Part shown: positions 26,333 to 35,900 of the stretch, piece by piece
How the letters are laid out: each line of letters starts with the position of its first letter
Position numbering within the stretch: the first letter of the stretch is position 1
NCBI RefSeq assembly: GCF_913063105.1
Contig: NZ_CAJXYQ010000022.1
Coordinates: forward strand, 1-64,000
Source of the DNA: an uncultured Draconibacterium sp.
Lineage (GTDB): Bacteria; Bacteroidota; Bacteroidia; Bacteroidales; Prolixibacteraceae
Reading direction: 5' to 3'
DNA: 64,000 nt
Made by a program: the position numbers and the translations under genes
The notes under the pieces: model-generated
Databases searched by the model: none
Seen by the model: only the letters and a program-made list of their open reading frames with translations
Told to the model about the DNA's origin: nothing

Positions 26333-27266
26333 GTATATTGTTAATGGTGTATTTTTTTCTTTGATTGTTGGTTAAAGTCTGGGACCACTTTATGCGCATA
26401 TTGGTGTTTGCTCCGGGCCCCTTATTGCCATATTCTGCATAAAAGGTTGTATTCAAATTGGGTTTATTGCTCCATTCTTTCCAGCCTTCCGGCAGAATAT
26501 GGTTTCCGAGTTCGCAGCTAATAAAAACGGTTTTGGCATTGGGGCGCCATGGTCTGCCTAAATAAACTTTTGACACTCCCTCTTCAGCAAGTAATTTACA
26601 GTATAGAAATACAAAGCCAAATGCTTTACCTTTTGTTGTGCTGGCGGCGGTTATGTAAGAGTTTCCTCTGCTTACAATGCTGCAATGGTTAAAAACAACG
26701 GTTGCCGAGCCAAAAATAAAATCGGTAGTACCGGCAATGGTGCAATTTTCAAATAGCTGTTTGCTGTGCTCTCCGGCAAGGTAAACGGTATCTTGGTTAC
26801 CAATTATTTTGCAGTTTTTGAAACGGCACCTATTGCCTTCAACATGCAATGCAACTGCCTGTCCAACGGGTCCTGCCGCGTTCTCTATCGTTAAGTTCTC
26901 GGCATAAAAATCGTCGGCTTCCACTTTTAAGGTATAGGTAAAAAAAGTGCTGTTTCGCCCACGGTTTATTTTATTGAAATAGTCGTTCCAAATAATTATA
27001 GTTTTGTCCTCATCTTCACCAATTAAGGAGAGTTTGTCGTTCCACGATGGAACACATATTTTTTCGCGATAGATACCGTTTTTTATAAATATGGTAATCC
27101 GTTTAGGCGGAAAGGCTTTGGTGGCGTCAATGGCATCCTGAATACTGGCGAAATCTCCGGTACCATCTTGTGCCACTACTATCTTGTAATTAATTCCTGA
27201 CTGTGATTCAGCCTGAAAGACTGAAAACACAATCAGGAGTAGTAAGCCTAATTTACTCATATTCAT
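26307..27266 (-). CDS. CE8 pectin methylesterase
   Basis: The 319-residue product has a signal peptide (LLLLIVFSVFQAESQ) and a right-handed beta-helix opening with VVAQDGTGDFASIQDAIDA. CE8 active-site motifs occur in order: GPVGQAVALH, GNQDTVYL (about residue 157), TTDFIFGSA (about 179) and YLGRPWRP (about 236). These carry the Gln, two Asp and Arg of the known mechanism. CE8 enzymes remove methyl esters from homogalacturonan so that lyases and GH28 can act. The ATG overlaps the stop of the CE12-like gene by 4 bases (ATGA). A second Met two codons in could also start it. Confidence 0.93.
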   Translation of the reverse strand: MNMSKLGLLLLIVFSVFQAESQSGINYKIVVAQDGTGDFASIQDAIDATKAFPPKRITIFIKNGIYREKICVPSWNDKLSLIGEDEDKTIIIWNDYFNKINRGRNSTFFTYTLKVEADDFYAENLTIENAAGPVGQAVALHVEGNRCRFKNCKIIGNQDTVYLAGEHSKQLFENCTIAGTTDFIFGSATVVFNHCSIVSRGNSYITAASTTKGKAFGFVFLYCKLLAEEGVSKVYLGRPWRPNAKTVFISCELGNHILPEGWKEWSNKPNLNTTFYAEYGNKGPGANTNMRIKWSQTLTNNQRKKYTINNILGEWANTK

Positions 27267-28000
27267 TTTAATTTGTGTGCCAGTTCAGGAACTTGATTTG
27301 CCAATGCGGTTGTCGCAAGTTCTGCAACCTTATGAGCCCCTTGGTCAGATAAATGGGTATCATCTGTACGCGGTTCTTTAAAACGTTCTGTGGTTATGTT
27401 GGTCCACATGTACATTTCCTTTGACGCTTCATCTCCTAAATTATTTACCCATTCTTCAGTAAGCTTTTGAAGATCAATCAAAGGAACGTTTAGCTCGGCA
27501 GCCACTTTTCGCGTGGCAACCGGGTAGTCTCCATGTGTATCGCTTAGTTGCCCATTTGCTCCAAATTTTCGTCTTACAATGGAGGTAAACAAAATTGGAG
27601 TGGCTTTTTTCTCGCGTGATTCTGTAACAAACTTTCGCAGATTATCGGTATAAGAGCCAAAAGGAACGGTATATCTGGTTGAATCGTAAGCCTTTTGATC
27701 GTTGTGTCCGAATTGAATAAAAACATAATCGCCGGGTTGCAGGCTGTCTAAAACGGTTTGCCAGCGGCCCTCGTCAATAAAACTTTTACTGCTTCGGCCA
27801 TTTTTTGCATGGTTTTTTACTTTTACCGAACTGTTAAAATATTCATCGATTACCATGCACCATCCATGTTCCGGGTACGCTTCAGCAGCTTTGTTAGCCA
27901 TGGTAGAATCGCCTATGCAAAAAACTGCTATTTCTTTTTCCTGCTCACAGCCAACAAACAAGATAGACGTTACGCAAAAAAGGAACAGTATTTTTTTCAT
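27263..28000 (-). CDS. CE12-type rhamnogalacturonan acetylesterase (SGNH hydrolase) lipoprotein
   Basis: The 245-residue product has a lipoprotein signal with Cys18 (SILFVGCEQ). SGNH blocks follow: FCIGDSTMAN with the nucleophile Ser32, KNHAKNGRSSKSF (the Gly/Asn blocks), FIQFGHNDQK (about residue 98) and the terminal DDTHLSDQGAH with the Asp-His pair. This is the pattern of rhamnogalacturonan acetylesterases in CE12, which remove acetyl groups from galacturonic acid in RG-I. It overlaps the following CE8 gene by 4 bases, so deacetylation and demethylation are translationally coupled. A 132-base gap separates it from the upstream GH28 gene. Confidence 0.88.
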   Translation of the reverse strand: MKKILFLFCVTSILFVGCEQEKEIAVFCIGDSTMANKAAEAYPEHGWCMVIDEYFNSSVKVKNHAKNGRSSKSFIDEGRWQTVLDSLQPGDYVFIQFGHNDQKAYDSTRYTVPFGSYTDNLRKFVTESREKKATPILFTSIVRRKFGANGQLSDTHGDYPVATRKVAAELNVPLIDLQKLTEEWVNNLGDEASKEMYMWTNITTERFKEPRTDDTHLSDQGAHKVAELATTALANQVPELAHKLK

Positions 28001-28132
28001 CTCACTAAAATTGTTTACTTCATTTGTACTCGATGGAACTCACATAAATTTTAATCCTTCTTGTTTGTGAATTTAGAATGAGGAAAATTCATGTTCGTTT
28101 TATATTGAATTTTTGCTACAATAAATCTGCAA

Positions 28133-29818
28133 TTAAAACTTTACGGTACCTTCTTTAACTTCGGGGCCAATGCTCGTATATTCCTGAACGGACGGTGCAG
28201 TATTCTCCAGTGAAATATTTTCACATACCTGACCATTGATTTGAATAGCTTCGCTGGTTTTATAATTATAGTCGAGGCCGGCAATGGTCACATTTTTACA
28301 ATTAAAAATTTCCATTGCCCCGGTTTTTTTAGTTTTCAATTTTACATCGCTAATTTTAACCTGCTTGGCATCAATAATCGTAAAACCGTTGGTGGCATCA
28401 AGTACCAGGTTGGAGAGCTCAATATTTTCAAGGTTCATTTCCGGTAATCCTTGTAAAAACACAGCCTGATTGGCACCATTTACGGTAATATTACTGATTT
28501 TGATGTTTTTAAACTGTGGTGTTTCTTCGGTAACTGGCAGCAAATCTGTTGATTTTTCCATGCCTCCTTCTGCCATCATTTCAGAGATGGAACGGCCTCC
28601 GTAATAGAGGTTAAATGAAATAGCATTGGTTGGAATGTTGGTCATGTAAACATTAGAAATGAAAATATTCTCAACAACACCGCCGCGCCCGCGCGTGCTT
28701 TTAAACCGCAAACCAACATCGGTTCCCATAAAGGTGCAATTTGATACATGCATATTTCTTACACCTCCCGACATTTCGCTACCTACGGTTACACCACCGT
28801 GCCCGTGGTAAACAATATTGTCTTTAATAATTAGGTTTTCGCAAGGAATACCATGCCTGCGGCCATCTTCGTTTTTGCCCGATTTTATGCAGATGGCATC
28901 ATCACCAACATCAAAACTACAGTTTTGTACCAAGACGTTTTTACACGATTCAATATCAATACCATCGCCATTTTGTGAGTACCATGGATTACGCACAGTT
29001 AAATTGCGAACAATCAAATGTTCTGTCCACAGCGGATGGATGTTCCATGCAGGCGAATTTTGAAAAACAGGCCCATCAAATAGTACCCGCTTACAATTTT
29101 GGATACTTACAAAAACAGGACGCAGGTAATCACGAATGGTTTCGAAGTCTTCTATTGTTTTCAAATCGTCGCGAACATTTTGATCGCCACTGCCTTCTGC
29201 TCCTTTTTTAAATTGTTCCGAAGGATACCAACCATCGCCTCTGTCGTTTACAATACCACCTGATTCAACCAGTTTGTTCCATTGACTTTCAGTTAATTTC
29301 GATTTTTTTACGTAGCGCCAGGCATCGCCATTGCCATCCCAAACACCTTTTCCTGTAAAAGCAATATTTTCAAGGTTTTTACCATAGATAGGCGAGAGGC
29401 AGCGATAAGTATCCAGGCCTTCAAAATTGGTCTCAATTACCGGATAAAGGTCTTTATTGGTAGAAAAAAGAATTAAAGCGCCTTGTTGTGCATGAAGCTC
29501 AAGGTTGCTTTTTAATCGTATTGGCCCGGTTAACCATATCCCCGGAGGAATAATTACTTTACCTCCACCCTTTTCAGATACTGCGCTTATGGCGGCTTCA
29601 AAGGCATCGCTATTCATTTCAATTCCTCCGCTAACAGCACCAAAATCAGTAATTGATACGGTGTAGTCGGGAATAACTGGTTCTTCAATTTGAGGCATTT
29701 CAAATTCAATACCATCATAAATGCTGTTGGACGTAGTTTGTTTGTTGCCCGATTCGGTGCAGCCTACTGTTAAAACAGCTAGTGCAAGTAACAGGTTGGT
29801 GATTTTCTGTAGTATCAT
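28133..29818 (-). CDS. GH28 polygalacturonase-family lipoprotein
   Basis: I place the start at the ATG at 29818, one base after the preceding stop, because it begins a clear lipoprotein signal (NLLLALAVLTVGCTE); an upstream in-frame ATG would overlap the CE8 gene by 83 bases. The 561-residue product has VSITDFGAVSGG and then the GH28 motifs NGDGIDIES (about residue 284), VGDDAICIKSG (about 306), GHGG (about 339) and RFKS (about 370). It is shorter than the GH28 protein at 1711-3615 and lacks that protein's long C-terminal tail, so the two are probably not redundant. Likely role: hydrolysis of galacturonan or RG-I linkages at the cell surface or in the periplasm. Confidence 0.9.
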   Translation of the reverse strand: MILQKITNLLLALAVLTVGCTESGNKQTTSNSIYDGIEFEMPQIEEPVIPDYTVSITDFGAVSGGIEMNSDAFEAAISAVSEKGGGKVIIPPGIWLTGPIRLKSNLELHAQQGALILFSTNKDLYPVIETNFEGLDTYRCLSPIYGKNLENIAFTGKGVWDGNGDAWRYVKKSKLTESQWNKLVESGGIVNDRGDGWYPSEQFKKGAEGSGDQNVRDDLKTIEDFETIRDYLRPVFVSIQNCKRVLFDGPVFQNSPAWNIHPLWTEHLIVRNLTVRNPWYSQNGDGIDIESCKNVLVQNCSFDVGDDAICIKSGKNEDGRRHGIPCENLIIKDNIVYHGHGGVTVGSEMSGGVRNMHVSNCTFMGTDVGLRFKSTRGRGGVVENIFISNVYMTNIPTNAISFNLYYGGRSISEMMAEGGMEKSTDLLPVTEETPQFKNIKISNITVNGANQAVFLQGLPEMNLENIELSNLVLDATNGFTIIDAKQVKISDVKLKTKKTGAMEIFNCKNVTIAGLDYNYKTSEAIQINGQVCENISLENTAPSVQEYTSIGPEVKEGTVKF

Positions 29819-29819
29819 G

Positions 29820-30785
29820 TTATAAATTTTTGATTTTTTCAAATTCTGATATCCATTCGCCCAGTATATTTTTTGGGGTGTATTTTTTCGCTTCTTCATC
29901 ACTTAGTTGATGCGACCATGCCACTCTTTTGCTACTTTGGGCTCCTTTACCGGTATTTTTGTATTCTGCAAAAAATGCGGTTTTTTCTTTGGCCGGGTCG
30001 CGCCAGTTGTGCCATCCTTCGGGTTTTATGTGTGCCCCTAAGTTACAGTTAATAAAAACTGCTTTTCCGTAAGGGCGCCACGGACGACCGAGGTAAAACG
30101 ACTGTTCAGGTGCATTGCCCGTAATATTACAATCTAAAAATACCAGGCCAAACTCGGTGTCTTCTTCTGTTGATGGAGCGGTAATGTATCCATGGTCTTT
30201 GCAAAATAGGGTACATTCATCAAAAACGGCAGTAGACCAGCCAAAAATAAAATCAACGGTTCCTTCAATATAACAGTTTTTGTAGTACTGGCGACTGTTT
30301 TTTCCGTGTGGGTACAAGGTATCCTGGTTACCTAAAAATCGGCAATTGGTAAAAGCCACTTTGTCGCTTTCTATACGCACGGCAACTGCTTGCCCAACCG
30401 GTCCGGCGGAGTTCTCAAAAGTCAGGTTATCAGCAGTAAACCCTTCTCCGAAAATAAAAAATGATGAAGAGCCGGTTGTACCGAGTTCTTCGCTAAAGCA
30501 ATTTTTTTTGCTGGCATAGTCATCGTAGGTAAGAATGGTTTTTTCCAGGTCTTCGCCAACAAACGATACCTGTGTTTTGCTGGTGGGTAAAACCAGTTTT
30601 TCTTTGTAGGTTCCTTTTTTTATAAAAATACTTGTTCGATTTTTTCTAAAATCCGGTACAGCATCAATCGCTTCCTGTACGGTTGTAAAGTCGCCGCTTC
30701 CATCCTTGGCAACAACAAAATCCCAGGCAGTTGCCATAAAAGGAACAATAAAAATTAAGAGAAATATTGTAAGGAATTGTCTCAT
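29820..30785 (-). CDS. CE8 pectin methylesterase (second copy)
   Basis: The ATG at 30785 is chosen because it starts the signal peptide MRQFLTIFLLIFIVPFMA and lies one base after the GH43 stop. The 321-residue product has VVAKDGSGDFTTVQEAIDAV, GPVGQAVAVR, GNQDTLYP (about residue 153), TVDFIFGWS (about 177) and YLGRPWRP (about 232), the CE8 catalytic set. It resembles the CE8 protein at 26307 in every motif but differs in most other positions, suggesting an old duplication or separate origin. Two esterases may handle different methylation patterns. The gene is packed with single-base gaps on both sides, showing one transcription unit with GH43 and GH28. Confidence 0.93.
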   Translation of the reverse strand: MRQFLTIFLLIFIVPFMATAWDFVVAKDGSGDFTTVQEAIDAVPDFRKNRTSIFIKKGTYKEKLVLPTSKTQVSFVGEDLEKTILTYDDYASKKNCFSEELGTTGSSSFFIFGEGFTADNLTFENSAGPVGQAVAVRIESDKVAFTNCRFLGNQDTLYPHGKNSRQYYKNCYIEGTVDFIFGWSTAVFDECTLFCKDHGYITAPSTEEDTEFGLVFLDCNITGNAPEQSFYLGRPWRPYGKAVFINCNLGAHIKPEGWHNWRDPAKEKTAFFAEYKNTGKGAQSSKRVAWSHQLSDEEAKKYTPKNILGEWISEFEKIKNL

Positions 30786-30786
30786 G

Positions 30787-32406
30787 CTATTTGTCAATTC
30801 TAAACCAGTCAATATCTACAGTTCCCGAGTCGTTTGTAATGTCATTACGAAGCGCGAAATAACCAATTTTGGCTCCAATCCACCGGCCGGGTTTGGCTTC
30901 AAGCTTTTCTCCAACTTCCTTAAATTTATTCCCATCTGCACTGAAACTAAAACTGCACAGGGCTCCTTTTTCCACTTTTACTCTAAAAAATATGTTTTTA
31001 CCATCAAACTCTTCACGGTGTAATTCTACTTCTTTTCCACCGGTACGTGCCTGTAAACATTTTGCAACCCGAAGGTAAAGTTTATCGTTTTTGCTTTGTA
31101 ACGAAATGTATTGGTAATCTTCACCCATTACTACAAAACCAGCTTCTTCATCGTTGGTGCGTGAAGTAAACGAAAGTTTTGTTGTAGCAGTAAATTCTTC
31201 AGCCGGAAATTTTTGGAGCAGCAGGTTGGGCACCATCCACAAACCATCTTCCCCCTCGGGGCGCACGATACAGTTAATTCGGTAAAAGCCCAGATTTCCT
31301 GAAGGGTAACCGTATGAAATATGTTTGTTGGCGTGCCATTGCCATTGCACTCCCAGCGAACTGCCGTTAAACTCGTCACTTTCCGGAGGGGTAACAATAG
31401 GGTAGGTGGCACCTACATCGGGCTTTTTATGCGAAAGAACCGGTTCGCCAACTCCATCTCCGTCTTTATCAATGCCAATAACAGGCCAGCCATCTTTCCA
31501 GGTCATCGGATTTAAATGAACAATTCGGCCATAGGCTTCTTTGTCCTGAAAATGAATAAACCAATGTTCGCCTGTTTGGGTAATAACCCAGGCCCCCTGG
31601 TGCGGACCATTAATATCAGTGTCTCCCTGGGCCATTACTGTTTTTATTTCGTAAGGACCAAAAACACTTTTTGAGCGAAGCACAGTTTGCCATCCGGTTG
31701 AAACTCCTCCGGCTGGTGCAAAAATATAATAGTACCCATTTGCTTTATAGAACTTGGGGCCCTCTATCGTTCCATGTCCATTATGTCCATCAAAAATCAT
31801 TACTTCCTCGCCAATAACGGAAGTACCCTCGCTATTCATTTCCTGCACAAACAATACACTTTTAACTCTTGCCCGGCTACCGGCAAAAGCATGAGTGAGG
31901 TAAACTTTTCCATCGTCGTCCCAAAGCGGCGAGGGATCTATTAATCCTTTTCCTCCTTTTACAAGAATAGGTGTCGACCAGGGGCCTTCTGCATTTTTTG
32001 CTTTAATCATATAAATGCCAAAATCGGGATCAGGGTAATAAATATAAAATTCGTTATTATGATAACGGATGCAGGGTGCCCATACTCCGTTTCCGTGTTG
32101 AGGTATGCTAAAAACATCTTCGGGGATTTGAGGATTTAATGCATAACCTTTTAGTTGCCAGTTTACAAGGTCTTTTGAGTGCAGAATGGGCAAGCCCGGA
32201 GCACAGTTAAATGATGAGGCGGTCATGAAATAATCGTCGCCAACACGCACGACGTCCGGATCGGAATAGTCGGCATGGATAATTGGGTTTTTAAAGGTGC
32301 CGTCTCCATTATCGGCAATCCAAACTTTTGAATTTTGAGATTGACTTACAGCGAAAAATGTGGATCCAAATAAAATTAGAAGTGTAAAAAAGATTTTCGG
32401 TTGCAT
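30787..32406 (-). CDS. GH43 family glycosidase with C-terminal beta-sandwich
   Basis: The 539-residue product starts with a signal peptide (LLILFGSTFFAVSQ) and a five-bladed propeller. The three GH43 acidic residues are visible: Asp in ADYSDPDVV (about residue 48), Asp in LIDPSPLWDDDG (about 157) and Glu in TIEGPKFY (about 216). From about 330 a second beta-sandwich (EFNGSSLGVQWQW, AGFVVMGEDYQYISL) matches the GH43 C2-type extension found in beta-xylosidase and arabinofuranosidase subfamilies. In a pectin locus, removal of arabinose, galactose or xylose from side chains is the likely job. It is the first large gene of the minus-strand arm, preceded by two tiny ORFs and an HTCS-site candidate. 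Confidence 0.9.
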   Translation of the reverse strand: MQPKIFFTLLILFGSTFFAVSQSQNSKVWIADNGDGTFKNPIIHADYSDPDVVRVGDDYFMTASSFNCAPGLPILHSKDLVNWQLKGYALNPQIPEDVFSIPQHGNGVWAPCIRYHNNEFYIYYPDPDFGIYMIKAKNAEGPWSTPILVKGGKGLIDPSPLWDDDGKVYLTHAFAGSRARVKSVLFVQEMNSEGTSVIGEEVMIFDGHNGHGTIEGPKFYKANGYYYIFAPAGGVSTGWQTVLRSKSVFGPYEIKTVMAQGDTDINGPHQGAWVITQTGEHWFIHFQDKEAYGRIVHLNPMTWKDGWPVIGIDKDGDGVGEPVLSHKKPDVGATYPIVTPPESDEFNGSSLGVQWQWHANKHISYGYPSGNLGFYRINCIVRPEGEDGLWMVPNLLLQKFPAEEFTATTKLSFTSRTNDEEAGFVVMGEDYQYISLQSKNDKLYLRVAKCLQARTGGKEVELHREEFDGKNIFFRVKVEKGALCSFSFSADGNKFKEVGEKLEAKPGRWIGAKIGYFALRNDITNDSGTVDIDWFRIDK

Positions 32407-32461
32407 TGATAAACAAATTATAGTGTTAATTAGTATTGATTCGGTGTTTTTTAGTAAGCTT

Positions 32462-32575
32462 TTAAACTTTTTGAATGCATAATTCCATTTCAGGTTTTAA
32501 AAAACTAATGGCTGCTTTGTAGCAATTAGAACATGCATTGCCACAGAAGTTGATTTTTAAAAATAGCGTTGCCAT
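32462..32575 (-). CDS. Possible 37-residue cysteine-containing small protein
   Basis: An ATG at 32575 opens a 37-codon frame (MATLFLKINFCGNACSNCYK at the start) ending in TAA at 32462. It contains four Cys, three of them in CGNACSNC. It lies between the 35-codon ORF and the GH43 gene on the same strand, so it would be in the same transcript. No family is recognised. A frame of this length can occur by chance in AT-rich DNA. Confidence 0.25.
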   Translation of the reverse strand: MATLFLKINFCGNACSNCYKAAISFLKPEMELCIQKV

Positions 32576-32624
32576 TATTTTAAATTTAGTTTTGCTGAAT
32601 GAAATATTGATTCATTATTAAAGG

Positions 32625-32732
32625 TTACCCCAGTAGTAAATTGATTAAAAACATCACAAGAATGATGAGACTAATCACTGAAAGGATAAGTACAAGGTTG
32701 GTTCTTCTTAAGTTTCGTTTGATTTCGCTCAT
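32625..32732 (-). CDS. Possible 35-residue single-pass membrane protein
   Basis: An ATG at 32732 opens 35 codons ending in TAA at 32625. The product has a basic N-terminus (MSEIKRNLRRTN) and one continuous hydrophobic helix (about residues 13-34, LVLILSVISLIILVMF). The positive-inside pattern suggests a small inner-membrane protein with its N-terminus in the cytoplasm. It would be the first cistron after the promoter-like element at 32758-32765, about 20 bases after the start site. The clean charge and helix layout argues for a real gene. No family is recognised, and the frame is short enough that chance cannot be excluded. Confidence 0.45.
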   Translation of the reverse strand: MSEIKRNLRRTNLVLILSVISLIILVMFLINLLLG

Positions 32733-32757
32733 TAATTCAGGTCTTTAGTTTTGGGAT

Positions 32758-32765
32758 GCAAGTTA
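32758..32765 (-). promoter_or_regulatory. Imperfect -7 element of the minus-strand pectin arm
   Basis: On the minus strand TAACTTGC (32765-32758) resembles TAnnTTTG with one T missing. It lies 34 bases after the last TGGGAA repeat, nearly the same distance (35) as at the divergent susC promoter. That agreement, more than the element itself, supports the call. Confidence 0.35.
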
Positions 32766-32793
32766 GCCGAAGCCTGACAAAACATTCACGCGT

Positions 32794-32845
32794 ATTTCCC
32801 AGATGTAACGGCGCATTTTCCCGCAAGGGGCAATATTTCCCAAAC
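32794..32845 (-). promoter_or_regulatory. Candidate HTCS operator: three GGGAA repeats
   Basis: Read on the minus strand, TTTGGGAAAT (32844-32835), CGGGAAAAT (32823-32815) and ATCTGGGAAAT (32804-32794) are direct repeats. Their GGG cores start 19 and 22 bases apart, about two helical turns each. The last two share ACAT-C/T-TGGGAA context and spacing with the pair upstream of the plus-strand susC. Activation by the neighbouring HTCS is inferred. Confidence 0.5.
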
Positions 32846-32922
32846 AGCGCGATTAACTTACATGGGTGTCAACCTTGTTTTAGTGTAAGAAGATAACTTT
32901 CAATGATATGCGTGCTACTTAC

Positions 32923-35900
32923 TTAAGCACTCTCTTTTTCCTGATTTTTTTTTGCCAGATACTCCGTTGCACTCATCCCAAATTCGCGTTTAAAACATTT
33001 TCTAAAATGAGAAAGGTCTTTAAATCCTACCTGGTAGGCAATTTCCGAAATATTTAGTTTTTGTTGATCGAGTAGTTGTGTGGCCCGTTTCAGTCGAATG
33101 TGGCGTATAAACTCCTTAACTGTCATGTTGGTTAATGCCTGTAGTTTACGGTACAGTTGCATTCGGCTAATGCCCACTTTCCCAGCAAAATTTTCAATGT
33201 CTAACTCACTATCTCCAATATTTTCTTCTACAACATCAACAACACGTTTCAGAAATTTTTCATCAGGTGAGGTAAGCACAACGTTTGTTGGTTCAAGTAT
33301 CATTTTGGAGGTGTATTTTTCTTTCAACGAGTCGCGCATGGATAAAATATTTTCAACTTTAGCCTGCAAAACCGACAGGTCGAATGGTTTTGTGATGTAG
33401 TCATCGGCTCCTTTTGTTAGGCCCTTTAGTTCGTGTTCTTTGGAGTGCATAGCCGTAAGCAGCAGAATTGGAATATGCGATGTACGTTCGTCGGATTTTA
33501 TGCGTTTACATAACTCATAACCATTCACTTCGGGCATAATTATATCGCTAATAATAATATCCGGAACAGTTTCCAGTGCCTTTATCCAGCCATCTTCGCC
33601 ATTTACCGCCTGGTGAATTTGGTAATAAGCCGTAAAGTGCGAACTGATAAATTGTCTTACATCAGCATTGTCTTCAACAATAAGCATAATTTTGGCATCT
33701 TCTTTAGGCGCTTGAGCCTGGGTAATCACCGGCGATGCTATGGACTCCTGCTCTGATAAGTTTGGCAGTTGCTTTTGTTGTGCAGGCTTTTCTATTCCCT
33801 CGTTGTAAGGAATTCGTATGGTAAACCGTGTACCCTTGCCCTCTTTGCTGGTAACAAAAATTTCGCCTTTATGCAGTTTTACCAGGTCTTTAACCAGGGC
33901 AAGCCCGATGCCTGCGCCTGTTTTGGCATCAGTTTCATCGTTCTGAAAGAAACGCATAAAAATACGGTCCATATTTTTTCTGGGGATACCTTTTCCCGTG
34001 TCTTTGATGCTAATTTCTATAAACTGTTTTTCTTCATTGGCATCCGTAAAATCATCATCAGCGGCATCAAAAATCAATGAAAGGTTTACAGCTATTGATC
34101 CATTTGCTTCGGTGTATTTAAAAGCATTTGAAAGCAGGTTGTTTATGATTTTTTCAACTTTATCGGGGTCAAACGAAACAAACAATCGTTTTTTCAACGA
34201 TTTAAAACTTAGCTTAATATCTTTCTCGATAGCATAATCGCGAAACGAGTTTACAATGCTATTTACAAAACTTACAATATCGGCTTCGGTAAGATTAAGC
34301 TTTAAGTTGCCCGATTGTAATTTCCTGAAATCAAGTAATTGGCTAATCAACCTGTCGAGATTCTGCGCATTCCGGTGCATTAGGTGCAGATTCTCTTTTG
34401 TTTCGGGATCGATATTTTTTGATTGTGTAAGTTTGTTTAGTGGCCCAAGGATGAGGGTTAAAGGTGTTCGTATTTCATGCGATATATTGGTGAAGAACTT
34501 TAATTTCATCATGTCTATTTCATGCAGTTTTCGGGCATTTGAGCGCTCGATAAGCAACTGTGTTTTTATTTTCTCGCGGTTAATAAAAAACTGGATTGTA
34601 GTGTAAACCAAAGCAAAAATAAACAGGAAAACAAGAAATAAGAACCACCGGGTTTTCCAAAAAGGAGGTAAAATAGTAATAGTCATTTGCAATTCAGCCT
34701 GATCCTCTTCTGCTCCGATAATTATGCGTTTAATGCGCAGTGTGTAGTTGCCGGGGTTAAGGTTTGTGTAGGTTGCTGTGCGGCTTTTGCTGGGTTCGTT
34801 CCAATCGGTGTTGAAGCCTTCCAGCTTGTATGAATACAAGTTATTTTCGCTGTTAACGTAGTTTAGTGCTGCAAACTCAAGCGTAAATACATTTTGTTTG
34901 TGATTAAAAACAAGGTGGTCCGTTTCGGTAATACTTTGTTTCAAAATTGATTTTTTGTCTGTTCTTACCGGCACTGTTTTGTTAAATACTTTTAGGTCTG
35001 TAAATACGAGCGGAACTCCCGATTCGTCAACATTAATTTCGTTCGGATTAAAAACATTAAAACCGGAAACAGTTCCGAAATAAAGATCGCCGTTATCGCT
35101 TTTTAATGCTGCGCCATAACAAAACTGGTTGTTGGCCAGGCCGTCTTTACTTGTGAATCGTTGAAATATTTCTTTTCTGGGATTAAATTTTGAGAGGCCA
35201 TTGGTTGTACTAATCCAAAGGTTTTTGTGTTTATCCTCCAAAATGCATAAGGCTTGATTGTTGGATAATCCGTCGGTTTCGTTGTAGTATTTCTTAGGGC
35301 CATTATCGACCGAGTATAGAGCAATTCCTTTGTCGTTAGTAGCAACCCATATTTGGTTCTGAGCGTCTTCGAGCATGCTTCGTGTACGTTCAAACCAACG
35401 ATTAATTTTATTTTGGCGATAGTTAAAAACAATTAATTCGTCACCACTTCCCATCCATAAATTACCTTTCGAGTCGGCTTTAATCCACTGTATACTTTCA
35501 TGGCCGTTTAATTGTGGATAATGAATAAACATGTTGCTGTTCTTATCATATCTGTCGATGCCTTTGCTGGTTGCAATCCACACCTGCTCATCTTCATCAA
35601 TACAAATGTCCCATACCCGGTTATCCGATAGCGTACCGGCTTGATTTGTTTTGTGGCTGTAATTGGTAACACGGCCAGTGCCCAGGTCAATAACATCAAT
35701 TCCGCCAAGGAATGTGGCTACCCAAAGATTTCCTTCATTATCGTTTTTAAGTGCTTTTATACAGTTTTGAGAAATGGTATATCCGGGTCGCCCCTCGGTG
35801 GTTATGTAGTTGTATCTTCCGCTTTTAGGGTTGTAAATATTTACGCCTCCGTCTTCAGTTCCACACCAAACTCTGTTTTGCTTGTCCATCCATAGAGCAT

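Larger units (their letters stand above)
32407..32922. other. 516-base region between the GH43 arm and the HTCS gene
   Basis: This stretch lies downstream of the HTCS gene and upstream of the GH43 gene, all on the minus strand. It holds two tiny ORFs, a promoter-like element and three GGGAA repeats, annotated separately. No terminator hairpin for the HTCS gene was recognised, so some read-through into the GH43 arm is possible. Confidence 0.5.
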
